From assembly GCF_003054265.1 (NCBI RefSeq), contig NZ_QBKT01000002.1, positions 434,001-498,000 of the forward strand: a stretch of DNA of 64,000 nucleotides, written 5' to 3'. This stretch comes from Kordia periserrulae. Its GTDB lineage: Bacteria; Bacteroidota; Bacteroidia; Flavobacteriales; Flavobacteriaceae. The notes below the pieces were generated by a model. The model saw nothing but the letters and a program-made list of their open reading frames with translations, searched no databases and was not told the origin of the DNA. Each line of letters begins with the position of its first letter. The first letter of the stretch is position 1. The position numbers and the translations under genes are program-made. This document shows, piece by piece, positions 45,082 to 53,772 of the stretch.

Positions 45082-45596
45082 ACAATATAAAAGACATCTT
45101 ACACGAAAATGATGCTCCTGCGGAAACACCAACGTTACCGAAAGGACATCGCGCTGAATTTTTAGAAAAATTGACAGTAACCGAAACGAATTCCAGTGTT
45201 ATAAAATCCTTTTTCTATTGGCGTGCCATTGCAGCTGCATGTGTATTGCTGATAGGAATTGGAGCTTTTGTATATGCAAATTATGGTAAAGAAGCTGCGC
45301 AGCCTTCACTATTTGCAGAAATGAAAGCGATTGAAGACGAGTATTTAAAAAATATTGCTTCGGAATGGGAAACGTTTCAACTCTCGGCAAATGATAGTTA
45401 TTTGGTAAAAAAGTACGAAGAACGCTTGCAACATTTAGACGCGTCGTATCAAGAATTGAAAGCAACGTTCTTAGTACAAAAAAATAGCTTGACAACGCTG
45501 GAAAAAATGATTCAAAACTTGCAAATGCGCTTGACACTTTTGCAGGAAATTCAACAACATTTAAAACGATTAAAAAATGAACAACAAACCTTATAA
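45078..45596 (+). CDS. Single-TM putative anti-sigma factor
   Basis: A 172-residue protein with an N-terminal cytosolic part (~1-48) including LPKGHRAEFLEKL, one transmembrane helix (~52-70, WRAIAAACVLLIGIGAFVY), and a periplasmic coiled-coil C-terminus of Lys/Glu/Gln-rich heptads. It starts inside the sigma gene's stop (ATGA), the usual layout of sigma/anti-sigma pairs. The family match itself is not strong, so the role is inferred from position. It overlaps the next gene by 20 nt. Confidence 0.7.
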   Translation: MNNIKDILHENDAPAETPTLPKGHRAEFLEKLTVTETNSSVIKSFFYWRAIAAACVLLIGIGAFVYANYGKEAAQPSLFAEMKAIEDEYLKNIASEWETFQLSANDSYLVKKYEERLQHLDASYQELKATFLVQKNSLTTLEKMIQNLQMRLTLLQEIQQHLKRLKNEQQTL

Positions 45597-46740
45597 AGTC
45601 TTTCTACTACTCGTATTTTTTACAGTTGGATTGACAGCTCAGACAGAAAAAAAGTATCAAAAAACATTTTATGTTACTGAAAAAACACAACTAAGATTTC
45701 AAACGAACAATATTGACGTTACCTTTAAAACGTGGAATAAAGATGAAGTGAAGGTCGATTTTTCAATAGATTTTAAGAATTATTCCGAAAAAGAAATCAA
45801 AAACATCTCTGATAATGTGATAGTGTCGGCTCGTATGCAATCGTCCATGGATGATACCAGCTTTTTGCAGATAGAAAACAACTCGCAGACTTCCATTGGC
45901 AGATTGAGTTATCAGTTGAAATCTGGGGAAATTCGCTTGGAAAATCTTTCATGGGACAATGACTCCGAGAAAAAACACAAATCGGTTTCAGATATCCATC
46001 GAGAAATTGACACGAGTGACGATGGTTTTGAGGATTTGGACGGTTATGTGTTATTTGAAAATGGTGACAAAGTTCCTTTAAAAGACATCGATAACAGTTC
46101 CAACAAACAAATTTTGAGCATTCGTTCGCAATATGTCGTCTATGTTCCGAAATACATCACGATTGATATCATGGCAGACAATGCAACGATAACTTTTGAC
46201 GGAACGTTTACAAATGTCATTCGTGGAAACTTTAAAGAAGGAACCTTACAGGCAGAAACGCTTCAAAACGAGCACAATAATATGGCGATTATGAACGGAA
46301 ATCTCAAAGTGAAAGAGATTTCAGGCGGAAGATACATGCTTAGAAACATCAGTAATGGTTTGATTGGCGAGCTGGAAAATACGATGATAGACACCGAATT
46401 TTCTAAAATCTCTGTTGGGGAAATCAAGAAAAATGTAAAATTTCGCGATTTTAAGAGCAAGTACTTCTTTTACAATTTAGGAGAAAACTTTGAGTCGATT
46501 GAAATGTTTTGCGAATATTCAGACATCAACATTTTTAACGAGAAAAAGCAGCACTATTATCTTGAAGCATACGGACATGATGCTATTTTGAACGATGGCG
46601 GCACGAAAATCGTCGCGCAACCAAGTCGCGATGGTAAAAAGTCAAAAATGTTCACCATTGGAAAAGATGATTCAGAAACGCGGAAAAACACCTTTAAACT
46701 CGATATTGTGCATGGTTTTGTGACGCTTTTGTATAGGTAG
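45577..46740 (+). CDS. Secreted adhesin-like protein of the ECF operon
   Basis: A 387-residue secreted protein with a signal peptide (about 1-22, ending GLTAQ). The rest is beta-rich without clear motifs: FYVTEKTQLRFQTNNIDVTFKTW near the start recalls the DUF4097-like putative adhesin domains often encoded after sigma/anti-sigma pairs in Bacteroidetes. There is no TM anchor. It is third in the operon with a 20-nt overlap. The adhesin label is tentative. Confidence 0.6.
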   Translation: MNNKPYKVFLLLVFFTVGLTAQTEKKYQKTFYVTEKTQLRFQTNNIDVTFKTWNKDEVKVDFSIDFKNYSEKEIKNISDNVIVSARMQSSMDDTSFLQIENNSQTSIGRLSYQLKSGEIRLENLSWDNDSEKKHKSVSDIHREIDTSDDGFEDLDGYVLFENGDKVPLKDIDNSSNKQILSIRSQYVVYVPKYITIDIMADNATITFDGTFTNVIRGNFKEGTLQAETLQNEHNNMAIMNGNLKVKEISGGRYMLRNISNGLIGELENTMIDTEFSKISVGEIKKNVKFRDFKSKYFFYNLGENFESIEMFCEYSDINIFNEKKQHYYLEAYGHDAILNDGGTKIVAQPSRDGKKSKMFTIGKDDSETRKNTFKLDIVHGFVTLLYR

Positions 46741-46843
46741 TTTTTTGCTAGTTGCTAGTTGTTCATTATGTAGTAGTAAACCAGAAAGTTACATCTGATT
46801 CGACGAAAAACAAAAAACAAAAAACGAATAACAAATAACAAAC

Positions 46844-47716
46844 CTAATGATGTTCCAAAGCAAAATCTATAAACTTTACCCACGTATCAATCGCGTTTAC
46901 GCCTGTCCAGCCGTGACCTTCTTCTGGATAAAATGTAAATTCGTGCGTAACGCCAAGTTGTGTTAAACGATTGCTTAAATCGCTTCCTTGCGAATTTGGA
47001 ATCAACGGATCTTGTCCGCCGTAAAACAACGCTGTTGGTGGCGCAGCAGCCGTTACTTGGTGAAAAGGGCTGTAGGTTTCCAAAAACGGAATCACCACTT
47101 CTGTGCCCAACACATCAATGTATCCTTGTATGATTGGATCGGCAGCGTTCAAATAAGCTTCATCAGCTAAGTTTGTCGGTCCAACAATACTTACGACCAT
47201 ATTGACATCCGCTTGTGTGTCGTACGCATAACTCCATAACAACGATAAATGTCCGCCCGCACTAGTTCCTAAAAACGCATAGTCTTCTGAAATAATATAT
47301 TCTTCATTTCGAGCTTTCAAATCGTTGATAATTGTTGTAATATCTTCCAATTGCATAGGAAAAGGTGAGGTTGTTTCGTTTGCCAAACGATAATTAATAT
47401 TTACTACAGCATACTGCGGCAAATCGGCTTGCATCAACTCTACAAAACTGCTCATATCAGACTTATCGCCACTTGTCCAGCCGCCGCCATGCACTAAAAT
47501 AACCACTTTGGTGTCTAACGTTCTGTTTTGCGGTAAATAAATATCGTATTTCTGATTGACATCTGCGCCATACGAAACATCGAGTAACGTAGCAGCAGCA
47601 ACCGTAGAAGGGTTGGTAGGCGATAGATTGTCATTCAAATCAAGTGCATCCGAACTACAGGAATAGTTCAACACCATAAAAAGACTCAAAACGAAAAGGG
47701 AAAGCGTTTTTTTCAT
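46844..47716 (-). CDS. Alpha/beta-hydrolase lipoprotein (BD-FAE/carboxylesterase type)
   Basis: A 290-residue predicted lipoprotein (signal with lipobox LNYSCSSD). The catalytic features of the esterase/lipase family are visible: oxyanion VILVHGGGWTSGDKS (~80-95), nucleophile FLGTSAGGHLS (~155-165) and a C-terminal GHGWTG histidine with an upstream DPLIPNSQG acid. Such enzymes deacylate peptides, sugars or lipids. The ATG at 47716 starts the signal peptide; a longer TTG-type reading adds nothing useful. A lone gene. Confidence 0.88.
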   Translation of the reverse strand: MKKTLSLFVLSLFMVLNYSCSSDALDLNDNLSPTNPSTVAAATLLDVSYGADVNQKYDIYLPQNRTLDTKVVILVHGGGWTSGDKSDMSSFVELMQADLPQYAVVNINYRLANETTSPFPMQLEDITTIINDLKARNEEYIISEDYAFLGTSAGGHLSLLWSYAYDTQADVNMVVSIVGPTNLADEAYLNAADPIIQGYIDVLGTEVVIPFLETYSPFHQVTAAAPPTALFYGGQDPLIPNSQGSDLSNRLTQLGVTHEFTFYPEEGHGWTGVNAIDTWVKFIDFALEHH

Positions 47717-47913
47717 GCGAAAGGGTTTAATGTCAACGATAACGCAATATCTCAAAAAAAAGGATGCGCAACTCTTAATGTTCCCTTAAAATTTGAGTGT
47801 GGCATTGTTTGTGAAAATAATTAAAAATCAGGAAGTTGATTTTTTATAGAAGCAAGATTTGGTTGATAATTATCCGATTCTACCAGAAATACGTTTTTTA
47901 ACGAAAAATCAAT

Positions 47914-47921
47914 TACTTTTG
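47914..47921 (+). promoter_or_regulatory. -7 promoter box of the Sua5-like gene
   Basis: TACTTTTG, matching TAnnTTTG, 24 nt before the ATG at 47945. Confidence 0.65.
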
Positions 47922-47944
47922 TAGTTATGTAATCGTCCGTAATC

Positions 47945-48568
47945 ATGGCAGAATTTATTAAACTATACAACGAAAATCCGAATCCGCGACAGGTAAAGCA
48001 AGTTGTGGACATTCTTCGTGATGGCGGTTTGGTGATTTATCCAACCGATACGGTGTACGGTTTGGGTTGTGATATTACGAATGCGCGCGCGCTGGAACGT
48101 ATCGCACAGATAAAAGGCGTAAAATTAGACAAAGCAAAATTCTCTTTTATCTGTAACGATTTAAGTCATATTAGCGATTACATTCGTCAGATTGATACGG
48201 CAACTTATAAAATTCTCAAAAAAGCGCTTCCGGGTCCGTATACGTTTATCCTTGCGGGAAACAACAATCTACCAAAAGTATTTAAAAAGAAAAAAACGGT
48301 CGGAATTCGTGTGCCAGACAACAACATCATCCGAACGTTGGTGCGCGAACTGGGAAACCCGATTGTATCTACTTCTATACGCGATGATGATGATATTATT
48401 GAATATACGACCGATCCAGAACTGATTTATGAAAAATGGGATCATTTGGTAGACGCAGTAATTGATGGCGGTTATGGCGACAATGTAGCTTCTACCATTA
48501 TTGATTTGTCGGGTTATGAGCCTGAAGTAATTCGTGAAGGAAAAGGCGATATTGACGTTATTCTTTAA
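47945..48568 (+). CDS. Sua5/YciO/YrdC-family threonylcarbamoyladenylate synthase
   Basis: A 207-residue enzyme of the family making threonylcarbamoyl-AMP for tRNA t6A37, or the close paralogue YciO. Visible features are GGLVIYPTDTVYGLGCDI (~28-45), LPGPYTFIL and STSIRDDDD. The ATG at 47945 follows a -7 box closely. YciO-type proteins lack tRNA activity, so the exact role is uncertain. It precedes mltG by 19 nt in the same orientation. Confidence 0.88.
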   Translation: MAEFIKLYNENPNPRQVKQVVDILRDGGLVIYPTDTVYGLGCDITNARALERIAQIKGVKLDKAKFSFICNDLSHISDYIRQIDTATYKILKKALPGPYTFILAGNNNLPKVFKKKKTVGIRVPDNNIIRTLVRELGNPIVSTSIRDDDDIIEYTTDPELIYEKWDHLVDAVIDGGYGDNVASTIIDLSGYEPEVIREGKGDIDVIL

Positions 48569-48587
48569 AACTGATAGTGCATATTTT

Positions 48588-49631
48588 ATGAAGAAATTTA
48601 AAATAATTGGATTGCTATTGCTCGTCATTATAATTGTCGTTGGAATTTTAGTCTATCCAAAAGCTTCCATGTATTTATATGGTGAAGAAACCGCTTCCAA
48701 TACAGAAGATGTGTCTTTTTATGTGCCTACAGGAGCTACGTTTGATGCAGTTTTAGAAGACTTAAAAGCAAAAGGCATCGTAGAAAATACCGAAAAGTTT
48801 AAAGAATATGCGGAGCTTCGAAATCTAAAAGAAAGTACGCTGGAAGCTGGAAAATATGTCTTTCCTAAAAACGTAACACACAGCAAAATTGTAGAAGATT
48901 TACGTCAAGGAAATGGCGAACAAGAAACGCAAGTTACGTTCAACAATGCACGAACCAAGCAAGAACTCGCTGAAAAAATCGCTTTGACCATTGAACTGAC
49001 AGCGGATGACATTCTTAAACTCATCACAGACGAAAAATTCACCAGCAAATACGGTTTTACGCCAACAACTATCAATACGATGTTTATTCCAAATACGTAC
49101 AATGTGTATTGGGACATTTCTGCGGAAGATTTAATTGCGAAACTTGCCAAAGAATACAAACGTTTTTGGACGCCTGAACGAAAAGCGAAAGCCAAAGCAT
49201 TAGGCATGTCACAAACCAAAGTGTCTATTTTGGCTTCAATTGTGGTTTGTGAAACCATTATGATGGACGAAGCTCCGAAAATTGCAGGCGTGTACGTAAA
49301 CCGTTTAAAACGTGGAATTCCACTCGATGCCGATCCAACTTTAGTGTGGATTTTGGGTGATTTCACCATCAAACGTGTATTGAACAAATACAAAGAACTC
49401 GATTCTCCGTACAACACTTACAAATACAGAGGTTTGCCGCCAGGACCTATTTACATTCCGTCCGTGCAATACATTGACGCGGTGTTGAATTATGAAAAGC
49501 ACGATTACATCTTTTTCTGTGCGAAAGAAGACTTTTCAGGCTATTCCAACTTTGCGAAAACCAATCGTCAACACGAAATCAATGCGCGAAAATATCACAA
49601 AGCATTAAACGAACGTAAAATCTACCGTTAA
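48588..49631 (+). CDS. mltG: Endolytic murein transglycosylase MltG
   Basis: MltG cuts nascent glycan strands and ends peptidoglycan polymerisation. The 347 residues start with an N-terminal membrane helix (about 4-24, FKIIGLLLLVIIIVVGILVY). The LysM-like and YceG catalytic regions follow, with ASIVVCETIMMDEAPKIAGV (containing the catalytic Glu position) and YVNRLKRGIPLDADPT, and NTYKYRGLPPGPI. The ATG at 48588 starts the membrane helix; the longer reading overlaps Sua5. Last base shared with the next gene's start. Confidence 0.95.
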   Translation: MKKFKIIGLLLLVIIIVVGILVYPKASMYLYGEETASNTEDVSFYVPTGATFDAVLEDLKAKGIVENTEKFKEYAELRNLKESTLEAGKYVFPKNVTHSKIVEDLRQGNGEQETQVTFNNARTKQELAEKIALTIELTADDILKLITDEKFTSKYGFTPTTINTMFIPNTYNVYWDISAEDLIAKLAKEYKRFWTPERKAKAKALGMSQTKVSILASIVVCETIMMDEAPKIAGVYVNRLKRGIPLDADPTLVWILGDFTIKRVLNKYKELDSPYNTYKYRGLPPGPIYIPSVQYIDAVLNYEKHDYIFFCAKEDFSGYSNFAKTNRQHEINARKYHKALNERKIYR

Positions 49632-51070
49632 TGGCGAATTACAACAGAAGAGACTTTGCAAAATTGGTCGTTTTAGGCGGAATCGGATATACGGTTTTTG
49701 CTTGCGGTGAGGATGCTAAAAAGGAAAAATCTGATGTAAAAGATGAAGTGCCAAAAATGCCTGAGTTGTTGCCAAAAAATGTACAACTCTACCAAAAAGC
49801 AGATGCGGAATATCAAGAATTAGCAGTACGATTCAACAAACGATTTCAACAATCGCCCACATATATTGCGCAGTGTTTTACAACACAAGGCGTTGCAGAT
49901 GCTGTAAAATTCGCGAGATTCAAGGATTTAAAAGTCGTTGTAAAAAGTGGTGGACATAGTTTTGAAGGTTTCTCCAGTACCAACGACGGTTTGGTCGTAG
50001 ATGTTTCTGCCATGAAAACCATGGAATGGACGTCCGATCACAGTTTGACTGTTGGCGCAGGTTGTATTCTCAAAGAATTGTACGATGAAATGTTACCAAA
50101 ACAGCGCATTTTGCCATCAGGTTCGTGCGCTACGGTCGGAATTGCTGGTCTAGCACTCGGTGGCGGTTATGGTTTCTTCAGTCGGAAATACGGTTTAACC
50201 TGCGATAGTTTACAAGAAATCACCATTGTAGATGGCAATGGGAACATTCTCCACGAAAGTGGTAATTCGGCTATTTTAAAAGCGTGTAAAGGTGGCGGAA
50301 ATGGAAACTTTGGCATTGTTACGAAAATGAAATTTAGAACCTATCAAGCGCCAAAATTCTTTCAAGCATTTCGTTGCAAATCGTATAAATTAGACACCAA
50401 ACGGGCTAAAGAGTTATTGCAAACGTGGTTTCGTTACACAGAAAAATTACCGAAAACTGCCTTTTCTGCCTTTGTCCTGAACGGAAAGACACTGACGATT
50501 CTCATCACGAGTTATTCCGACGATGATAAAGAAGTGTTGCAAATGTACAACGCACTCAAAGCAAAATCGGACAAAGCTACGATTGGAAGCAAACGTCCGT
50601 TAGCAAAAGCTCTAAAAACGTTTTACGGCGTGCAGCATCCTATTTATTTTAAAAACGCTTGCGCGGGATTGTATAAAGATTTTGCTGAAATTGAAGGTTG
50701 TATTGACGACGTTATTTCCAAAGTAATTTCTTCTCGCGGACTGATTTACCAAGTGAATACGCTTGGTGGCAATATCAATTCGACAGCTGCTGAAAAACGT
50801 TCGGTTTATCCACATAGAAGCTATCCGTATTTGTCTGAACTGCAATCGTATTGGGACAAACCTTCACAAGAGGCGAGTCGATTAGCGGCGTTTCAAGAAG
50901 TGCAGGAGTATTTTTACCAACATGGAATTCGCGCGCATTACCGCAATTATCCCGATATTAACTTCAAAGACTTTCAAACGGCGTATTACGGCAAGTATCT
51001 TCCTGAATTGAAAAAAATCAAACAACAGCTTGATTCTGAAAATCGCATTCAGCATCCGCAGAGTATATAG
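49631..51070 (+). CDS. Berberine-bridge-type FAD-linked oxidoreductase, Tat/lipoprotein signal
   Basis: A 479-residue secreted FAD oxidase/dehydrogenase. The signal MANYNRRDFAKLVVLGGIGY has a twin-arginine pattern and ends in a lipobox-like FACGED, so it is likely exported folded and anchored. The FAD domain shows VKSGGHSFEGFSS (His for 8-alpha linkage) and PSGSCATVGIAGLALGGGYG (Cys for 6-S-cysteinyl linkage), which suggests bicovalent FAD as in glucooligosaccharide oxidase and BBE. The C-terminal BBE motif NYPDINFKDFQTAYYGKY is present. Substrate unknown. Its ATG overlaps the mltG stop by one nt. Confidence 0.88.
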   Translation: MANYNRRDFAKLVVLGGIGYTVFACGEDAKKEKSDVKDEVPKMPELLPKNVQLYQKADAEYQELAVRFNKRFQQSPTYIAQCFTTQGVADAVKFARFKDLKVVVKSGGHSFEGFSSTNDGLVVDVSAMKTMEWTSDHSLTVGAGCILKELYDEMLPKQRILPSGSCATVGIAGLALGGGYGFFSRKYGLTCDSLQEITIVDGNGNILHESGNSAILKACKGGGNGNFGIVTKMKFRTYQAPKFFQAFRCKSYKLDTKRAKELLQTWFRYTEKLPKTAFSAFVLNGKTLTILITSYSDDDKEVLQMYNALKAKSDKATIGSKRPLAKALKTFYGVQHPIYFKNACAGLYKDFAEIEGCIDDVISKVISSRGLIYQVNTLGGNINSTAAEKRSVYPHRSYPYLSELQSYWDKPSQEASRLAAFQEVQEYFYQHGIRAHYRNYPDINFKDFQTAYYGKYLPELKKIKQQLDSENRIQHPQSI

Positions 51071-51326
51071 TTTCGCTTCGCTCAATTCAAGGATTCAAAA
51101 ATTCAATGATTTAAGGTTATTTCTTCGCTATGCTTTTGGAATTATTTTCGTTTATGGAAGAATTGATTTGGTGTGATGTAAACTTTAATGCTTATCGTAT
51201 TGTGTATGTTTCATTGCAGAAAACCACAGCCAATTTTCCACAATAGCTTAAGTATAGCAAATTGTAAGTAATTCCTTAATTCTACCGCAATGAGCTATGT
51301 ATATTATTGATTGACTTAACTTGGAT

Positions 51327-52544
51327 TTAATTTTCTTTCAAATATTCAACTAACTTTCTGTCTTTTATATATTCTTCAATAATTGCTCGGATAAATAAAT
51401 AAACATCACTAATTAAATTCTCTAAAATAGTATCTTTTAAAACTTCATTAGATAAATTTAATGTGTTTTCTTTTGGGTCTAATTTTTTTATTTCTTTCTC
51501 TAAATATTTATCTAATTCTTTAAAGTTTCCATGTGCAATATTTGACCTTTGACTATAAATATCTCTCAATCTATTTTTTAACCAATTTAAATCTAACTTA
51601 TTATTATTTTTATATACAAGTATGCTAGTTTTAAGCTTAAATTGTTTACTAATTGAATCCTCAACATTAAATCTTTGATAGTTTGGACTGTGCGTTAATA
51701 ATAGTTCTATAATGCTTATTAGTGTTACTAGTTTAAATCTTGAATCTTTGATTTCTTCACTTGTTACTTTTAGTAAATTTGATATGAATAAAATTTTGTC
51801 TTCATTAGAATCATCAATTACAGAGTCAAGGTTATTAGCAATTTTAATTAAATTTTCTTTGATATGTGAAAACGATTTCCACACATCTTCTTTATGGTTA
51901 ATTGTTTCTGAATATGAGATAAACCCGAAATTCAAAACAACTAAATTAAGATGTCTATCAATTTTCAGTTCTTGAGAAGATATATCACTATCATGTAAGA
52001 AAAAAGACTTTCCGTAATAATCGGATTTCTCCGTATATAATAAAAGTGAAATTAAGTATGAAAAATTAATTAGATTATTCGAATTATTAATGATTGGATT
52101 TCCTTTATCTAACATAAAAAAACCACGTTGTTGTTGTTCTGACATTTCTTGATAAGTAGTTTTCATACTTTCATATTGACCATTATCATCAAATCTTCCT
52201 ATTACCCATAATTTTGCTAATTTTTCAAGAATGTTTGTTTCCTTATTATGCTTAAAAAAAATTGAAACATATTTGTCAGATTTAGAGTAGTTTTTTTCAA
52301 AGTTGATTAAAGCACTTTCAACGGAAAGAAAGTTTTTAGTTTCTTCTGTTAAAAATACTGGTAAGTTTGCACTCCATCTATCCTTATAAAATTCTTCTGG
52401 GCTGTTTAAGGATTTTTCAAGATGTGCCTTTACTAACTTGATTTCTTCATTAGTTCTTGGGTTATCAAGTGAAAATTTAAATCGTTTAGAAATTTGAATT
52501 TCCTCCTTAATTGGATAGATATATGTGGTCAGTATAAAATTCAA
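51327..52544 (-). CDS. Orphan Apea-like HEPN-domain protein
   Basis: A 405-residue soluble protein, mostly helical, with no signal or membrane segment. The C-terminal ~160 residues carry the HEPN RNase motif RX4H as RSNIAH (Arg333, His338) in YSQRSNIAHGNFKEL, the Apea-like HEPN pattern. The N-terminal two thirds (NFILTTYIYPI onward) is unrecognised. The composition is notably richer in Asn, Lys and Ile than its neighbours, which hints at transfer. HEPN proteins often act as toxins or defence RNases, but no antitoxin or partner gene is adjacent. The start is a TTG with uncertain placement. Confidence 0.7.
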   Translation of the reverse strand: MNFILTTYIYPIKEEIQISKRFKFSLDNPRTNEEIKLVKAHLEKSLNSPEEFYKDRWSANLPVFLTEETKNFLSVESALINFEKNYSKSDKYVSIFFKHNKETNILEKLAKLWVIGRFDDNGQYESMKTTYQEMSEQQQRGFFMLDKGNPIINNSNNLINFSYLISLLLYTEKSDYYGKSFFLHDSDISSQELKIDRHLNLVVLNFGFISYSETINHKEDVWKSFSHIKENLIKIANNLDSVIDDSNEDKILFISNLLKVTSEEIKDSRFKLVTLISIIELLLTHSPNYQRFNVEDSISKQFKLKTSILVYKNNNKLDLNWLKNRLRDIYSQRSNIAHGNFKELDKYLEKEIKKLDPKENTLNLSNEVLKDTILENLISDVYLFIRAIIEEYIKDRKLVEYLKEN

Positions 52545-52642
52545 TTTTTAATTTTTTTAGCTTTTATTGATTCTTAAATCTACAATTTTCTTACACATCA
52601 CCAAAACCGCTCAATATATTTTAATTAAAAAATACAATCACA

Positions 52643-52678
52643 AAAAAAGCGTTCAAGAACAATCTTGAACGCTTTTTT
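52643..52678 (-). terminator. Terminator downstream of the OmpA-like gene
   Basis: Perfect 16-bp stem AAAAAAGCGTTCAAGA / TCTTGAACGCTTTTTT with a 4-nt loop. It lies about 24 nt beyond the OmpA-like stop. Confidence 0.9.
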
Positions 52679-52702
52679 AATATGTTTTTGCCTAAAACTA
52701 GC

Positions 52703-53587
52703 TTATTTTCCTTCCGCAGAAAGGTTTTTCATTTCTTTTTCAATCATATCATAGAATTGATCGATTTTTGGCAATACGACAATTCGTGTACGTCTGTTTT
52801 TCGCTCTGTTTTCTGCGGTGTCATTTTCCACCAATGGAACATAGTAGCTTCTTCCTGCTGCGATTAATTTTCCAGGATCTACACCTAACTCTTGCAATAC
52901 GCGAATGATAGAGGTGGAGCGTTTTACGCTTAAATCCCAGTTATCGAGTAAAATATCGCCTTTTTTGTACGGTACATTGTCGGTATGACCTTCTACCATA
53001 CATTCGAAATCAGGCTTGCTTTTTACCACTTTAGCAACTTTCGCTAATACTTCTTTTGCTCTGGTAGTTACGTTGTAGCTTCCGCTTTTAAATAATAATT
53101 TATCTGCAATAGAGATAAAAACAACGCCTTTTTCAACATTAATTTCAATATCTGGATCGTCGATTCCAACCGCTTTTTTCAAGCTAGAAACAATCGCTAA
53201 AGTGACACTATCTTTTTTGTTTAATGCATCTTGTAGACGTGTAATCTTTAAGTCTTTCTCTTTCATGCTTTCCAACGACTTTTCTAAGTTTTCAGCACCT
53301 TTGGTTGTCAACACCGTCATATCTTTTGTGTTTTCAATCAAACCTTGGTTGGTTTCTTTTAAGTCATTATTGGCTTTACGTAAATCGGCAACTTGACCTT
53401 CCATGGCTTCAACTTTTGCAGTTGCAGAAGCTTTTTCTTCAAGGCAAGCATTCAGTTTTACAGTGGCAGAATTTAACAAGTCCTTCGTTTCTTTATGTCT
53501 TGCTTCCAAATCGGCAAATTCTTTTTTAGAAACACAAGAGGACAACACTAGGGACGCTGTGGCTGCCATTAAAAAAATCTTCTTCAT
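52703..53587 (-). CDS. OmpA/MotB-domain lipoprotein
   Basis: A 294-residue outer-membrane lipoprotein: signal with lipobox VLSSCVSKKEF (~16-26), a long coiled-coil region (~30-150) and a C-terminal OmpA_C/MotB-like peptidoglycan-binding domain (~175-290). The domain has the GHTDNVPYKKGD core and NRAKNRRTRIVVLPK at the end. It would tie the outer membrane to peptidoglycan. The ATG at 53587 starts the signal peptide, in preference to a TTG-initiated longer reading. Confidence 0.9.
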   Translation of the reverse strand: MKKIFLMAATASLVLSSCVSKKEFADLEARHKETKDLLNSATVKLNACLEEKASATAKVEAMEGQVADLRKANNDLKETNQGLIENTKDMTVLTTKGAENLEKSLESMKEKDLKITRLQDALNKKDSVTLAIVSSLKKAVGIDDPDIEINVEKGVVFISIADKLLFKSGSYNVTTRAKEVLAKVAKVVKSKPDFECMVEGHTDNVPYKKGDILLDNWDLSVKRSTSIIRVLQELGVDPGKLIAAGRSYYVPLVENDTAENRAKNRRTRIVVLPKIDQFYDMIEKEMKNLSAEGK

Positions 53588-53772
53588 AAGTCTGTATTTT
53601 ATATAATTAAGTGGTTTGTTCAAAAATTTTACTCAAAAGTATTAAAAAAGCGAGGTATTATAAAAGTATTAACAAAGTTTTAAAGGTATATTTCGTAGAT
53701 TTTTTAACATTTCTAAGAGAACTACTTTTTATTCGAAATATTGTTTGTCTTTTTAAAAAAATTATATGTTTT

